Shown: positions 48,384 through 57,422 of the stretch, piece after piece
How the letters are laid out: each line of letters opens with the position of its first letter
Position numbering within the stretch: position 1 is the stretch's first letter
Assembly: GCA_046347045.1 (NCBI GenBank)
Contig: JAXMGX010000006.1
Span: forward strand, 62,001-126,000
Reading direction: 5' to 3'
DNA from: ZC4RG30 sp046347045
GTDB lineage: Bacteria > Pseudomonadota > Gammaproteobacteria > Steroidobacterales > Steroidobacteraceae
DNA: 64,000 bases
Notes under the pieces: generated by a model
Databases searched by the model: none
The model's input: the letters and a program-made list of their open reading frames with translations, nothing else
What the model was told of the DNA's origin: nothing
Translations under genes and position numbers: made by a program

Positions 48384-49115
48384 TCAGCCGGGTATCTGGA
48401 ATTGCGCCTTGAGTTCGGAGGCCAGGCGGCGGCTGACCGGCATGCGTTCCTCGCGGCCACGCAGCCGGATCTGGTGCTGGCCGTCGGCATTGCGCTCGAT
48501 GGCCTCGATGTAGTCGCGGTTCACCAGCGCGCTGCGATGCACGCGGATGAAGCGATTGCCGAACTCGGCCTCGAGCTGGCGCAGCGAATCGTCGATGAGG
48601 TCCTCGCCGCCCACATGCCGCACGGTGGTGTACTTCTGCTCGGCGACCAGGCAGATCACCTCTTCCAGCTTCAGCAGCTTCAGGCCTTCGCGCTGGCGCA
48701 CGGCCAGGTGCGTGCGCGCGTTGCCGGCACCGATGGCGCCGAGCTGTTCGCCCGTCAGCTTCTGGGCGCGCTCGGTGGCGGCGGCCAGCTTCTCGCTGCG
48801 CACGGGCTTCAGCAGATACCCCACGGCGCCGGCATCGAAGGCCGCCATGGCGTGTTCGTCGTAGGCGGTGGTGAAGATCACCGCCGGCGGGTCATCCAGC
48901 GTGGCCAGGTGACGGGCCAGCTCGATGCCCGACATGCCCGGCATGCGAACATCGAGATACAGCAGGTCGGGGTGCAGGCCGGGCAGGGCGGCCAGGGCTT
49001 CGCCGGCATTGCGCGCCTGGCCCACCACCTCGACCTGGCCCAGCTCTTCCAGCAGCGCGGCCAGCCGCGTGCGCGCGGGTTGTTCGTCGTCGACAATCAG
49101 CGCGCGCAGCTTCAT
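48384..49115 (-). CDS. LytTR-family response regulator (AlgR-like)
   Basis: 243 residues. The receiver (ALIVDDEQPARTRLAALL, Asp in LLYLDVRMPGMSG, Lys in YLLKPVRSEKLA) is followed by a LytTR DNA-binding domain (EEVICLVAEQKYTTVRH, FIRVHRSALVNRDYIEAIE). The closest known type is AlgR, which controls alginate and twitching genes in Pseudomonas; target genes here are unknown. The start overlaps the stop of the kinase gene by 4 bp. Confidence 0.93.
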   Translation of the reverse strand: MKLRALIVDDEQPARTRLAALLEELGQVEVVGQARNAGEALAALPGLHPDLLYLDVRMPGMSGIELARHLATLDDPPAVIFTTAYDEHAMAAFDAGAVGYLLKPVRSEKLAAATERAQKLTGEQLGAIGAGNARTHLAVRQREGLKLLKLEEVICLVAEQKYTTVRHVGGEDLIDDSLRQLEAEFGNRFIRVHRSALVNRDYIEAIERNADGQHQIRLRGREERMPVSRRLASELKAQFQIPG

Positions 49116-50179
49116 GCGGCCATCTCCGGCGGCGTGAGCGTGGCGGGAAAGCGCAGCTCCACCACGAATTCATCGCCTTCGCGGCCCGACTTGAAGCCTG
49201 CTTCGCCACCGAACAGCAACTGCAGCCGCTCGCGGATGTTGTCGAGCGCGATGCCATGGCCGCCGCGGCCCTGCGCCGCGTCGAGCGGCAGCGGGTTGCG
49301 CACGCGCAGCAGGATGTGGCCGTCGGCCTCGCTGCCTTCGACCGTGACGGTGCCGCCGCTCTCCATGTTTTCCACGCCATGCCCGATGGCATTCTCGAGC
49401 AGTGGCTGCACGGTGAGCGCCGGCACCAGCGCCAGCATGGGCAGCTCCTTCACATCCCAGCGCACCTGCAGGCGATCGCCCATGCGCAGCTGCTCGATGC
49501 GCTGGTAGATGCGCGCGGCCTCCAGTTCTTCCTTCAGCGTGATCAGGCTGCGCTTCTCGTTGAGATTGGCGCGGAACAGGTCGGCGAGGTCCTGCACCGC
49601 CTCCTCGGCGCGCGACGGGTCGCTGCGCGTGAGCGAGGCGATGGTGTTCATGCTGTTGTAGAGAAAATGCGGCCGGATGCGCGCCTGCAGCGCGTTCACG
49701 CGCGCGCGCGCCTGGCTTTCCACGTTGAGCCGCCACTGCTGCGCCACGTAGAAGTAGCGCAGCGCAAGGCCGGTGACCACCAGGCCCATCAGCACATTGC
49801 GCAGCACGAAGAGCAGGTGGTGGCCCGGCGGGGGTCCCCACAGGTTCTCGGGATTCAGCTCAGGGCTTGCGAGCACCCAGTACGCGGCTTCGGACAGCAC
49901 GGCGATCAGCAGCGCCAGCGCGCCCAGCACCAGCGCCGATCCGGCTGCAACGCTCTGCGTCGCGATGTGGCCGCGCAGCCGGCACAGCAGCGCCGCGCCG
50001 CCCAGGCCCACCCACACCAGGAACATAAGCCCATGCGCGAGTTCGGTGAGGAACAGGCCGGTGAAGCCGGCGCTGGACAGCGCCAGCAGGATGGCCGTGA
50101 GCGAAATGATCACCAGCACCGCGAGCAGGGCACGCGGCGTGCAGAAATCAGGAAGCTGCAGGCGGATGGAGCTGGACAC
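49112..50179 (-). CDS. LytS/AlgZ-type sensor histidine kinase
   Basis: 355 residues. Four membrane helices (about 20-145) with no sensory domain are followed by the His_kinase domain with the H box in QARIRPHFLYNSMNTIASL and HATPase_c (LVPALTVQPLLENAIGHGVE, GGHGIALDNIRERL). This FimS/AlgZ architecture pairs with LytTR regulators, here coupled by a 4-bp overlap. Inner membrane. Confidence 0.92.
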   Translation of the reverse strand: MSSSIRLQLPDFCTPRALLAVLVIISLTAILLALSSAGFTGLFLTELAHGLMFLVWVGLGGAALLCRLRGHIATQSVAAGSALVLGALALLIAVLSEAAYWVLASPELNPENLWGPPPGHHLLFVLRNVLMGLVVTGLALRYFYVAQQWRLNVESQARARVNALQARIRPHFLYNSMNTIASLTRSDPSRAEEAVQDLADLFRANLNEKRSLITLKEELEAARIYQRIEQLRMGDRLQVRWDVKELPMLALVPALTVQPLLENAIGHGVENMESGGTVTVEGSEADGHILLRVRNPLPLDAAQGRGGHGIALDNIRERLQLLFGGEAGFKSGREGDEFVVELRFPATLTPPEMAA

Positions 50180-50209
50180 CGGCTGTGCGCCTGGCGTCGC
50201 GCGGAAGCG

Positions 50210-50680
50210 TTACGGCGAAGGGCCGCAGGCGATGTCGCGGGTGCTGCGTGCGTCGAGGCGCGCGGCGTCGGTCTCGGCGCTGTTCAGGAAGATCTTCCCG
50301 CCCTTGCCGTCGTCCTTGTAGAGGCGGCGTGCGGTGATGGCGCTCTGGTAGGCGGCAGTGGCCTTCTTGCACTGCTCGGCCTTGGCCGTGGCGGCCTCCT
50401 GGCGAACCTGCTGCACGACTTCGCGCGACAGTGGCGGCACGCCATTTTCGTTGACAGCCGGCGGCGTCGCGGCCGGTGTACTCGAGGCATTGGAATTGCT
50501 CGAGCTGTTCGAACGCAGCCCCTTCTTCACCAGTTCCGCGCCCGGCTGCGGCTGGTCGGAGTAGTGCCAGACATTGTTCGCGTCCTTCCAGCGGTACACC
50601 TCGCCCTCGGCCATGAGGTTGGGGGCGACCAGCAGGGTGGCCAGCGAGGCGGCGACGGCGATGGACATGATCTTGCGCAT
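50210..50680 (-). CDS. exported DUF4124 protein
   Basis: 156 residues. A signal peptide (SIAVAASLATLLVAPNLMA) precedes the short DUF4124 motif EVYRWKDANNVWHYSDQP, then a Ser/Asn-rich linker (about 58-72) and a helical C-terminus (VVQQVRQEAATAKAEQCKKA). Periplasmic, function unknown. Alone between amtB and the AlgZ-type kinase. Confidence 0.82.
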   Translation of the reverse strand: MRKIMSIAVAASLATLLVAPNLMAEGEVYRWKDANNVWHYSDQPQPGAELVKKGLRSNSSSNSNASSTPAATPPAVNENGVPPLSREVVQQVRQEAATAKAEQCKKATAAYQSAITARRLYKDDGKGGKIFLNSAETDAARLDARSTRDIACGPSP

Positions 50681-50753
50681 GGGGCTCTCCGGTCGAAGTA
50701 TGGGGGCTGAAGCCTCGGGCTCCCGTGACCTCCATCACAGCGGGAAGTCTCCA

Positions 50754-50790
50754 CAAAAGAAAAAGCCCCGGCAACTGAGGCTGCCGGGGC
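50754..50790 (-). terminator. rho-independent terminator of amtB
   Basis: On the minus strand GCCCCGGCA-GCCTCAGT-TGCCGGGGC forms a 9-bp perfect stem followed by TTTTTCTTTTG. It lies about 64 bp after the amtB stop. Confidence 0.9.
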
Positions 50791-50853
50791 CAGGATTGGC
50801 GGTACAGGGTTGCCCGCAAGGGGCGCCCGAAACGGGCACCCCCGGGGAAGGGT

Positions 50854-52185
50854 TCAGTCGTAGGCGCGTTCGCCGTGCTCCGAGACATCGAGGCCTTCAC
50901 GCTCGATCTCCTCGCTGGGCCGCAGGCCGATCGTGACCTTCAGCAGTCCGAAGGCCACCGCGCTGATGAAGGCCGACCACACCAGCGTGATGCCCACCGC
51001 CGTGGCCTGCACACCGAGCTGCGCGCCCACGCTCTCGAAGGTGCCGACGCCGCCCAGGCCCTTGTAGCCCAGGATGGCGCAGGACAGCGCACCCACGATG
51101 CCGCCCACGCAGTGCACGCCGAACACGTCGAGCGAATCGTCGTACTTCAGCGCCTTCTTCAGGCCATTCACCGCCCACAGGCAGATCAGCGCCACCACGA
51201 AGCCGAGGATGATGGCGCCACCGGGGCTGACCACGCCGCAGGACGGGGTGATGGCCACGAGGCCCGCCACCGCACCCGAGGCCGCGCCCAGCATCGTCGG
51301 CTTGCCGCGGAAGATCCACTCGCCCACCGTCCAGGCCACGGTTGCGGCCGCGGTGCAGACGAAGGTGTTGAGGAACACCAGGCCCGCGAAGTTGTTGGCC
51401 TCGAGGCCCGAGCCCACGTTGAAGCCGAACCAGCCCACCCACAGCAGGCTCGCGCCGATCATGATGTAGGGCACATTGTGCGGCGGCATGGCCACCTGGC
51501 CGAAGCCCGTGCGCTTGCCGACGATCAGCGCGCCCACCAGGCCCGCGATGCCGGCGTTGATGTGCACCACCGTGCCACCGGCGTAGTCCAGCGCGCCGAG
51601 CTTGAAGAGAAACCCTTCGGCGAACCACACCATGCGCGCGATCGGCAGGTACGAGAAGGTGAACCAGATCACCGCCCACAGCAGCACCGCGGTGAATTTG
51701 GTGCGCTCGGCGAAGGCGCCGACGGCAAGCGCGGTGGTGATGGCCGCGAAGGTGGCCTGGAACACCACGAACACGTATTCGGGTATCACCACGCCCTTGG
51801 TGAAGGTCGCGGCGTTGGAATCGGGTGTGAGCCCGGCCATCAGCACGCGGCTGGTGTCGCCCCACCATTCGCCGGGTCCGTTGAAGGCGAAGCTGTAGCC
51901 ATAGATCACCCACAGCACCGTGCACAGCGAGAAGATCACGAACACCTGCATGAAGGTGGACAGCACGTTCTTCGAACGCACCATGCCGCCGTAGAACAGC
52001 GCAAGGCCGGGGATGGCCATGAGGATCACCAGCAGCGTGGCGACGATCATCCACGCCGTGTCGCCCTTGTTGGGGACTGGCGCGGCTTCCTCCGCGCCGG
52101 CGATGACTGGCAGCAGTGCCAGCGAAGTCATCAGTGCTCCCCGCGCCCACGGCGAGGATTTAATCGAGGCTAGATCAATGCGCAT
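50854..52185 (-). CDS. amtB: ammonium transporter AmtB
   Basis: 443 residues with a cleavable N-terminal signal and about 11 membrane helices. WMIVATLLVILMAIPGLALFYGG is cited by its end GLALFYGGMVRSKNVLS, a family signature. The twin His of the pore are in DYAGGTVVHINAG and DSLDVFGVHCVGG. It conducts ammonium across the inner membrane under nitrogen limitation. Unusually for proteobacteria, no glnK (PII) gene is adjacent: upstream is divergent ubiK and downstream a terminator. Confidence 0.96.
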   Translation of the reverse strand: MRIDLASIKSSPWARGALMTSLALLPVIAGAEEAAPVPNKGDTAWMIVATLLVILMAIPGLALFYGGMVRSKNVLSTFMQVFVIFSLCTVLWVIYGYSFAFNGPGEWWGDTSRVLMAGLTPDSNAATFTKGVVIPEYVFVVFQATFAAITTALAVGAFAERTKFTAVLLWAVIWFTFSYLPIARMVWFAEGFLFKLGALDYAGGTVVHINAGIAGLVGALIVGKRTGFGQVAMPPHNVPYIMIGASLLWVGWFGFNVGSGLEANNFAGLVFLNTFVCTAAATVAWTVGEWIFRGKPTMLGAASGAVAGLVAITPSCGVVSPGGAIILGFVVALICLWAVNGLKKALKYDDSLDVFGVHCVGGIVGALSCAILGYKGLGGVGTFESVGAQLGVQATAVGITLVWSAFISAVAFGLLKVTIGLRPSEEIEREGLDVSEHGERAYD

Positions 52186-52383
52186 GTTGCGACTCCCAGC
52201 TTTTCTTTAAGTTGCCGCTGCCGATGGTTCGGTGCTCAGTGGGGTAGTGCAGAATCCGTGCCACGGTTCGGTGCGCCGTGGCCGCGGCCTATAGGCGGCA
52301 TGGCGCGTTTGGGTGCACAGTTGTGGGCAGCGATGACAAGGCCGTGCACCAAAAAGGTGCTGGCAGGGCAGTGGAGTGAAGCA

Positions 52384-52635
52384 ATGGACAGGGCACAGGT
52401 GGAAAAGACGATCCAGGATCTGCTGGGAGGTCTGCCGGCCTCGCTGCAGGCAATGCGCGGCGACATGGAAGGGCATTTCCGGCGCGTGCTGCAGTCCGGC
52501 GCGCAGAAGCTCGACCTGGTGTCGCGCGAGGAATTCGATGCGCAGGCCAAGGTGCTGGAGCGCAGCCGCGCGCTGATCGGCGAGCTGGAAGCGCGGGTGC
52601 AGGTGTTGGAGAAGAGGCTGGGCGGGGGCGCCTGA
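52384..52635 (+). CDS. ubiK: UbiK (BMFP/YqiC), ubiquinone biosynthesis accessory factor
   Basis: 83 residues. VEKTIQDLLGGLPASLQAMRGD-type membrane-fusogenic start (cited as TIQDLLGGLPASLQ), LVSREEFDAQAKVLERSR, and a C-terminal coiled coil (IGELEARVQVLEKRL). This is UbiK, which with UbiJ acts in the Ubi complex. Easy to misplace because the frame is open 126 bp further upstream. Confidence 0.9.
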   Translation: MDRAQVEKTIQDLLGGLPASLQAMRGDMEGHFRRVLQSGAQKLDLVSREEFDAQAKVLERSRALIGELEARVQVLEKRLGGGA

Positions 52636-52697
52636 ATCTGCACGCTCGCCGCGCATTCACGGTTCGCCATGCGCGCGCCGGCGCCTTTCAATGGCAC

Positions 52698-54221
52698 ATG
52701 GGATTCGCACAGATACTCAGCCGCGCGGAAGTGGGCCTCACCGCGCCGCTGGTGCGCGTCGAGGTGCACCTGGGCAGCGGGCTGCCCACCTTCAACATCG
52801 TAGGCCTTGCAGCCCCCGTGGTGCGCGAAAGCCGCGAGCGCGTGCGGGCGGCGCTGGCGCACTGCGGTTTCGCGTTTCCCGCCGGGCGCATCACCGTCAA
52901 TCTGGCGCCGGCCGATCTGCCCAAGGAGGGTGGCCGGTTCGACCTGCCCATCGCCGTGGGCATCCTGGTGGCGTCAGGTCAACTGCAGGTCGACTGCAAT
53001 CTCGAATCCACCGAGTTCTATGGCGAGCTTGGCCTCACCGGTGAATTGAAGCCGGTGGCCGGATTGCTGCTGGCGGCGCTGCATGCGGCGCGCGATGCGC
53101 ATGCCATGGTGGTGCCGCGCATCGACGTGCCGCCCTTGCGCATCGTCGAGGGGTGCAGCGTGCGCGGGCTTTCCCAGTTGTCCGAGCTGGCCGAGCCGCA
53201 GTGCATGTCCGATGCGCGGTGCCGCGAAGTGGCCGATGCGCACGTGCAACCGGCCCACGACGCACCCGACCTCGCCGATGTGCGCGGTCAGTGGCAGGCC
53301 TGCCGCGCGCTGCTCATCGCCGCGGCCGGCGGTCACGCGCTGCTGATGTGTGGCCCGCCCGGCTCGGGCAAGAGCATGCTTGCGCAGCGCTTGCCCGGCC
53401 TGCTGCCGCCGCTGTCGCGCGAGGAATCGCTGGAAGTGGCGGCCATCGCCGCGGTGGCGCGCACGGCCGTGCCAGCCACCGGGCAGGGCGCCGAACGGCC
53501 GTTCCGCGCGCCACACCACACCGCCTCCGCGCATGCCATCGTGGGCGGTGGCGTGGCAGTGCGTCCCGGCGAGGTCAGCCTCGCGCATCATGGCGTGCTG
53601 TTCCTCGATGAACTGCCCGAATTCGATCGCCGGGTGCTCGAGGCACTGCGCGAACCGCTGGAGTCCGGCACGGTGAGCGTGGTGCGCGCCAACCAGCGCG
53701 CGCAGTATCCGGCCCGCTTCCAGCTCGTGGCGGCGATGAATCCCTGCCCCTGCGGACACGCGGGCCAGGTACGGCCGCGCTGCGAATGCCCGCCGCAGAA
53801 GGTGCAGCGCTATCGGGCCCGCATCTCCGGGCCGCTGCTCGATCGCATCGATCTGCAGCTTGCGCTGCGCGCGGTGGATGCCGACGCGCTGACCGCCGTG
53901 CCTCGCGATCCGGGCGAGGCGCTTACCAGTGCCCAATGCCGCAGCCTGGTGCGCGTCGCGCGCGCCCGCCAGGAATTGCGGCAGGGCTGCTGCAATGCGC
54001 GGCTGGGTCCCGCTGACACACTGCAGCACTGTCGTGCCGAAGGCGCCGGCATGAAACTGCTGCGCCTTGCTGCGGAGAAACATGGCCATTCCGCGCGCGC
54101 CCAGCATCGCATCCTGCGCGTGGCGCGCAGCATCGCCGACCTTGCCGATCGCGACGAGGTCATTGCTGCCGATGTGGGCGAAGCGCTGGCGATGCGCTTC
54201 GCAGCGTTGAGCGGGGACTAG
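52698..54221 (+). CDS. comM: ComM/YifB-type Mg-chelatase-like AAA+ ATPase
   Basis: 507 residues. The start VGLTAPLVRVEVHLGSGLPTFNIVGLA (cited as VEVHLGSGLPTFNIVGL) and RITVNLAPADLPKEGGRFDLPIA belong to the YifB N-terminal (ChlI) domain. Walker A LLMCGPPGSGKSMLAQRLPG, Walker B VLFLDELPEF, PFRAPHHTAS and MNPCPCGHAG are diagnostic. ComM is a hexameric helicase that promotes branch migration in natural transformation. It follows ubiK in the same direction. Confidence 0.95.
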   Translation: MGFAQILSRAEVGLTAPLVRVEVHLGSGLPTFNIVGLAAPVVRESRERVRAALAHCGFAFPAGRITVNLAPADLPKEGGRFDLPIAVGILVASGQLQVDCNLESTEFYGELGLTGELKPVAGLLLAALHAARDAHAMVVPRIDVPPLRIVEGCSVRGLSQLSELAEPQCMSDARCREVADAHVQPAHDAPDLADVRGQWQACRALLIAAAGGHALLMCGPPGSGKSMLAQRLPGLLPPLSREESLEVAAIAAVARTAVPATGQGAERPFRAPHHTASAHAIVGGGVAVRPGEVSLAHHGVLFLDELPEFDRRVLEALREPLESGTVSVVRANQRAQYPARFQLVAAMNPCPCGHAGQVRPRCECPPQKVQRYRARISGPLLDRIDLQLALRAVDADALTAVPRDPGEALTSAQCRSLVRVARARQELRQGCCNARLGPADTLQHCRAEGAGMKLLRLAAEKHGHSARAQHRILRVARSIADLADRDEVIAADVGEALAMRFAALSGD

Positions 54222-54258
54222 GCCGGTGCGGGACGTGCCGCGGCCAGGGGCCTTTTAG

Positions 54259-54771
54259 CTAGAGCGCAATCATGTGATCGACGGCCTGCTTGATCAGGTC
54301 GTCCGACAGGTCGGTGCGTCCACCCTTGGCCGGCATGACGCCCGCCTGGCCGGTGAAGCCCTTGAGGGCGTGTTCATACAGCGTGGCCTTGCCCTTGGCG
54401 ATGCGCGGGGCCCAGGCAGCGTGATCGCCCGCCTTGGGCGCGCCAGCAAGGCCGGCGCCGTGGCAGGCCCTGCAGGCACCGTCGAACACTTCAGTGCCAT
54501 TCTTGAAGGTGGCAGCAACCACCGCGCCACCGGCCGTGGTGACCGGCGCGATGGTCAGCGCACTGTTATCCTGCCCAGCCACCGCCACGCGGGCTGGCAA
54601 TGCAATGCGGGCAGCCACGCTCTGCTGTTCCAGGGGATCCGAGAGCAACGCCGCGTTCTGGTTGTGTTTGCCCACGAACCGGGCAAGCGCAAAGATGACG
54701 ATGCAGCACACTACCAACAGTCCGAGAACAACGCTGAAAACGTTGAAAAATTGCGTGTCTTGCTTGCTCAC
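54259..54771 (-). CDS. membrane-anchored c-type cytochrome (cytochrome c5 family)
   Basis: 170 residues. An N-terminal anchor (FFNVFSVVLGLLVVCCIVIFAL) is followed by a linker and a C-terminal heme c domain with CRACHG and axial Met in AGVMPAKGG. The C-terminal Asp-Asp-Leu-Ile helix is typical of the cytochrome c5 group. It should be an electron carrier facing the periplasm. Divergent from the DUF1592 cluster. Confidence 0.9.
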   Translation of the reverse strand: MSKQDTQFFNVFSVVLGLLVVCCIVIFALARFVGKHNQNAALLSDPLEQQSVAARIALPARVAVAGQDNSALTIAPVTTAGGAVVAATFKNGTEVFDGACRACHGAGLAGAPKAGDHAAWAPRIAKGKATLYEHALKGFTGQAGVMPAKGGRTDLSDDLIKQAVDHMIAL

Positions 54772-54971
54772 GTGAAGGTCCAGCCAGAAAAAGGGTAGTC
54801 AGCCAGGAATTATAGCCCGTAACCGCGCCCAGGGGGCCTGGAGGTTGGTCGTCCGCAAACGCCAACCAGATGCATCGGCGAACGCATCGAAAACGGAGGG
54901 TGGGAGATTCTATCTGGTTGTTCCAGCACCCGTTTATGGAACGAATCGGGGGTTCTAAAATCGAAACTGCC

Positions 54972-57404
54972 ATGACCACCCAGAACCGCCTGCCGGGTCG
55001 ATTCCTCCCCGGCGCAATCTCCGTCCTCCTCGGGCTTGCCGGCAGTGCCGCGGCCTTCGGCCAGGCCGCCCCCGCCACCGCGCCATCGGCCCCGGGGCCG
55101 GTCAAATTCGGATTCCTGCAGGAATACTGCATGGAGTGCCATAACGCGCTGGACTGGGCCGGCGGCATCGCCTACGACACCGTGACCGAGGCCGAGGTCC
55201 CGCAGGACACCAAGCTGTGGGAAACCACGGTGAAGAAGCTGCGCGGGCACCTGATGCCCCCGCCGGGCAGCAAGCAGCCCACGCAGGCCCAGAACAACGC
55301 GCTGGTGGCCTGGCTGGAGGGCAGCCTCGACGCCCGCAAGGAGACCCCGCGCGCCGGCCACGTGACCGCGCAGCGCATGAACCGCACCGAATACGCCAAC
55401 GCCGTGCGCTCGCTGCTGGGCGTGGAGATCAAGGTCGAAGACCTGCTCCCGCCGGAAATCGAGGCCGATGGCTTCGACAACATCGCCGCCGCGCTCACCG
55501 TCTCGCCCACCTTCCTCGACCAGTACATCCAGGCCGCGCGCATCGTGTCCCGGCGCGCCGTGGGCAGCACCAAGCCCAAGCTCGGCAAGGCCCTGTACCT
55601 GCCGCAGATGGGCGAAACCGACAACATGCCACTGGGCAGCCGCGGCGGGTTCCGCTTCAAGCACTACTTCCCGGTCGATGGCGAGTACAGACTCAGCATC
55701 CTCGACGACCTGACCGGCGGCCTGTACACAAACGCCGCGCTGTACAAGCAGACCATCGTCGTGTTCCTCGATGGCAAGGAGATCTTCCGCGCCACCGTTG
55801 GCGGCAAGGAAGACCTGGGCGTTGCCGATCGCAAGGGCGCGGACGGCCGCGCCGAGATCGCCGCGCGCTTTGCCAACATTCCCTTCCGCGCCACCTCGGG
55901 CAACCACCAGGTGACCGTCACCGCCATGCAGCGCTCCAGCGTGCTGTCGGACGAGACCATCGGCGGCGGTCTGGGTGGCTTCGGCGAGGCCACGGGCGGC
56001 GGTCCGCGCTTCACGCAGGGCGTGGAAGTGGCGGGTCCCTTCGGCGAAACCTCGCTGGGGCATTCGCCCAGCCGCGACAAGATCTTCATCTGCCAGCCCA
56101 GCGGCGCTGGCGATGAGCGCGCCTGCGCCGAGAAGATCGCCCGTGCGCTGGCCACCAAGGGCTATCGCCGTCCGGTCAACGATGCCGACGTGGCGAAGCT
56201 GATGACCTTCTACGATTCCGGTCGCAAGGACATCGGTGATTTCAACGGCGGCGTGCAGGAACTGGTCATGGGCCTGCTGTCGAGCCCCGACTTCCTCTAT
56301 CGCGTCATTCCGCCGCGGGGCGACGGCCATTCGCCGCAGCCGCTCACCGCGCTGGAGCTGGCCTCGCGGCTGTCGTTCTTCCTGTGGAGCGACCTGCCCG
56401 ACGATGATCTGCTGCAGGCGGCGGTCAGCGGCAAGCTCAACGACCAGGCCGAGTACACGCGCCAGGTCGATCGCATGCTGGCCGACAAGCGTGCCTCGGC
56501 GCTGGTGACCGGCTGGGCCATGCGCTGGCTCAACGTCGACGACCTGAAGGCCGTCGAACCGGATGCCAAGCTGTTCCCGCGCTACAACGACGCGATGCGC
56601 CAGGATTTCTCCACCGAGATACGGCTGTTCCTGGGTGACGTGCTGCTGAACAACAGGAGCGTGCTGGAGCTGCTGTCGGCGAACTACAGCTTCCTCAACG
56701 AACGCATGGCCAAGCTGTACGGCGTGCCGGGCGTGCTCGGTCCGCAGTTCCGCAAGGTCGAGATGAACATTCCGGCCCGCCGCGGCCTCCTGGGCAAGAG
56801 CAGCGTGCTGCTGCGCACTTCCTACGGCGACCGCACTTCGCCGGTGCTGCGCGGTTCGTGGGTGCTCGAGAAGCTCATGGGCACGCCGCCCACGCCGCCG
56901 CCGCCGGGCGTCGACACCAACATCAACCAGAAGGAAGGCGCACCGCCCTCGACGCTGCGCGCGCGGCTGGAGATCCACCGCCAGTCCAAGAGCTGCAACC
57001 AGTGCCATGGCGTCATCGATCCGCTGGGCCTCACGCTCGAGAACTTCGACGTGATCGGCGCCTGGCGCACCAAGGACTCGGGCCTGCCGGTGAATTCGGC
57101 CTCGGTGCTGGCCGGCGGCGCTCCGGTCGATGGTGTCAGCCAGATGAACGACTACCTGCTGTCGCGCCCCGACCAGTTCGTGCAGACCATTGCCGGCAGG
57201 CTGATGATGTATGCCACCGGCCGCGAGATCGAGCCGGATGACATGCCGCAGATACGCGCCATCGTGCGCGACTCGGCCAAGGGCGGCTACAAGTTCTTCG
57301 ACATCGTGCGTGCGGTGACGCTGTCCGATGCGTTCCGCTTCCAGGCGCCGCCACATGAGAAGCCGGCGCCTGCCCCCAAGACCACCGTGGCCTCCGCCAA
57401 CTGA
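54972..57404 (+). CDS. DUF1592/DUF1588/DUF1585 exported c-type cytochrome-like protein
   Basis: 810 residues. A signal peptide (ISVLLGLAGSAAAFG) is followed by a CMECHN heme-binding-like motif near residue 57, DUF1587 (RMNRTEYANAVRSLLG), DUF1595 (FICQPSGAGDERACAEKIARALATKGYRRPV cited as ACAEKIARALATKGYRRP), DUF1592 (ALELASRLSFFLWSDLPDDD), DUF1588 (RRGLLGKSSVLLRTSYGDRTSPVLRG cited as GLLGKSSVLLRTSYGDRTSP; contains SCNQCHGVIDPLG) and DUF1585 (QTIAGRLMMYATGREIE). Two CxxCH motifs indicate heme attachment. The family is planctomycete/myxobacterial-type and usually co-occurs with DUF1552, as here 18 bp downstream. Function unknown. Confidence 0.9.
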   Translation: MTTQNRLPGRFLPGAISVLLGLAGSAAAFGQAAPATAPSAPGPVKFGFLQEYCMECHNALDWAGGIAYDTVTEAEVPQDTKLWETTVKKLRGHLMPPPGSKQPTQAQNNALVAWLEGSLDARKETPRAGHVTAQRMNRTEYANAVRSLLGVEIKVEDLLPPEIEADGFDNIAAALTVSPTFLDQYIQAARIVSRRAVGSTKPKLGKALYLPQMGETDNMPLGSRGGFRFKHYFPVDGEYRLSILDDLTGGLYTNAALYKQTIVVFLDGKEIFRATVGGKEDLGVADRKGADGRAEIAARFANIPFRATSGNHQVTVTAMQRSSVLSDETIGGGLGGFGEATGGGPRFTQGVEVAGPFGETSLGHSPSRDKIFICQPSGAGDERACAEKIARALATKGYRRPVNDADVAKLMTFYDSGRKDIGDFNGGVQELVMGLLSSPDFLYRVIPPRGDGHSPQPLTALELASRLSFFLWSDLPDDDLLQAAVSGKLNDQAEYTRQVDRMLADKRASALVTGWAMRWLNVDDLKAVEPDAKLFPRYNDAMRQDFSTEIRLFLGDVLLNNRSVLELLSANYSFLNERMAKLYGVPGVLGPQFRKVEMNIPARRGLLGKSSVLLRTSYGDRTSPVLRGSWVLEKLMGTPPTPPPPGVDTNINQKEGAPPSTLRARLEIHRQSKSCNQCHGVIDPLGLTLENFDVIGAWRTKDSGLPVNSASVLAGGAPVDGVSQMNDYLLSRPDQFVQTIAGRLMMYATGREIEPDDMPQIRAIVRDSAKGGYKFFDIVRAVTLSDAFRFQAPPHEKPAPAPKTTVASAN

Positions 57405-57422
57405 CATTCCAGGGTAAACACA

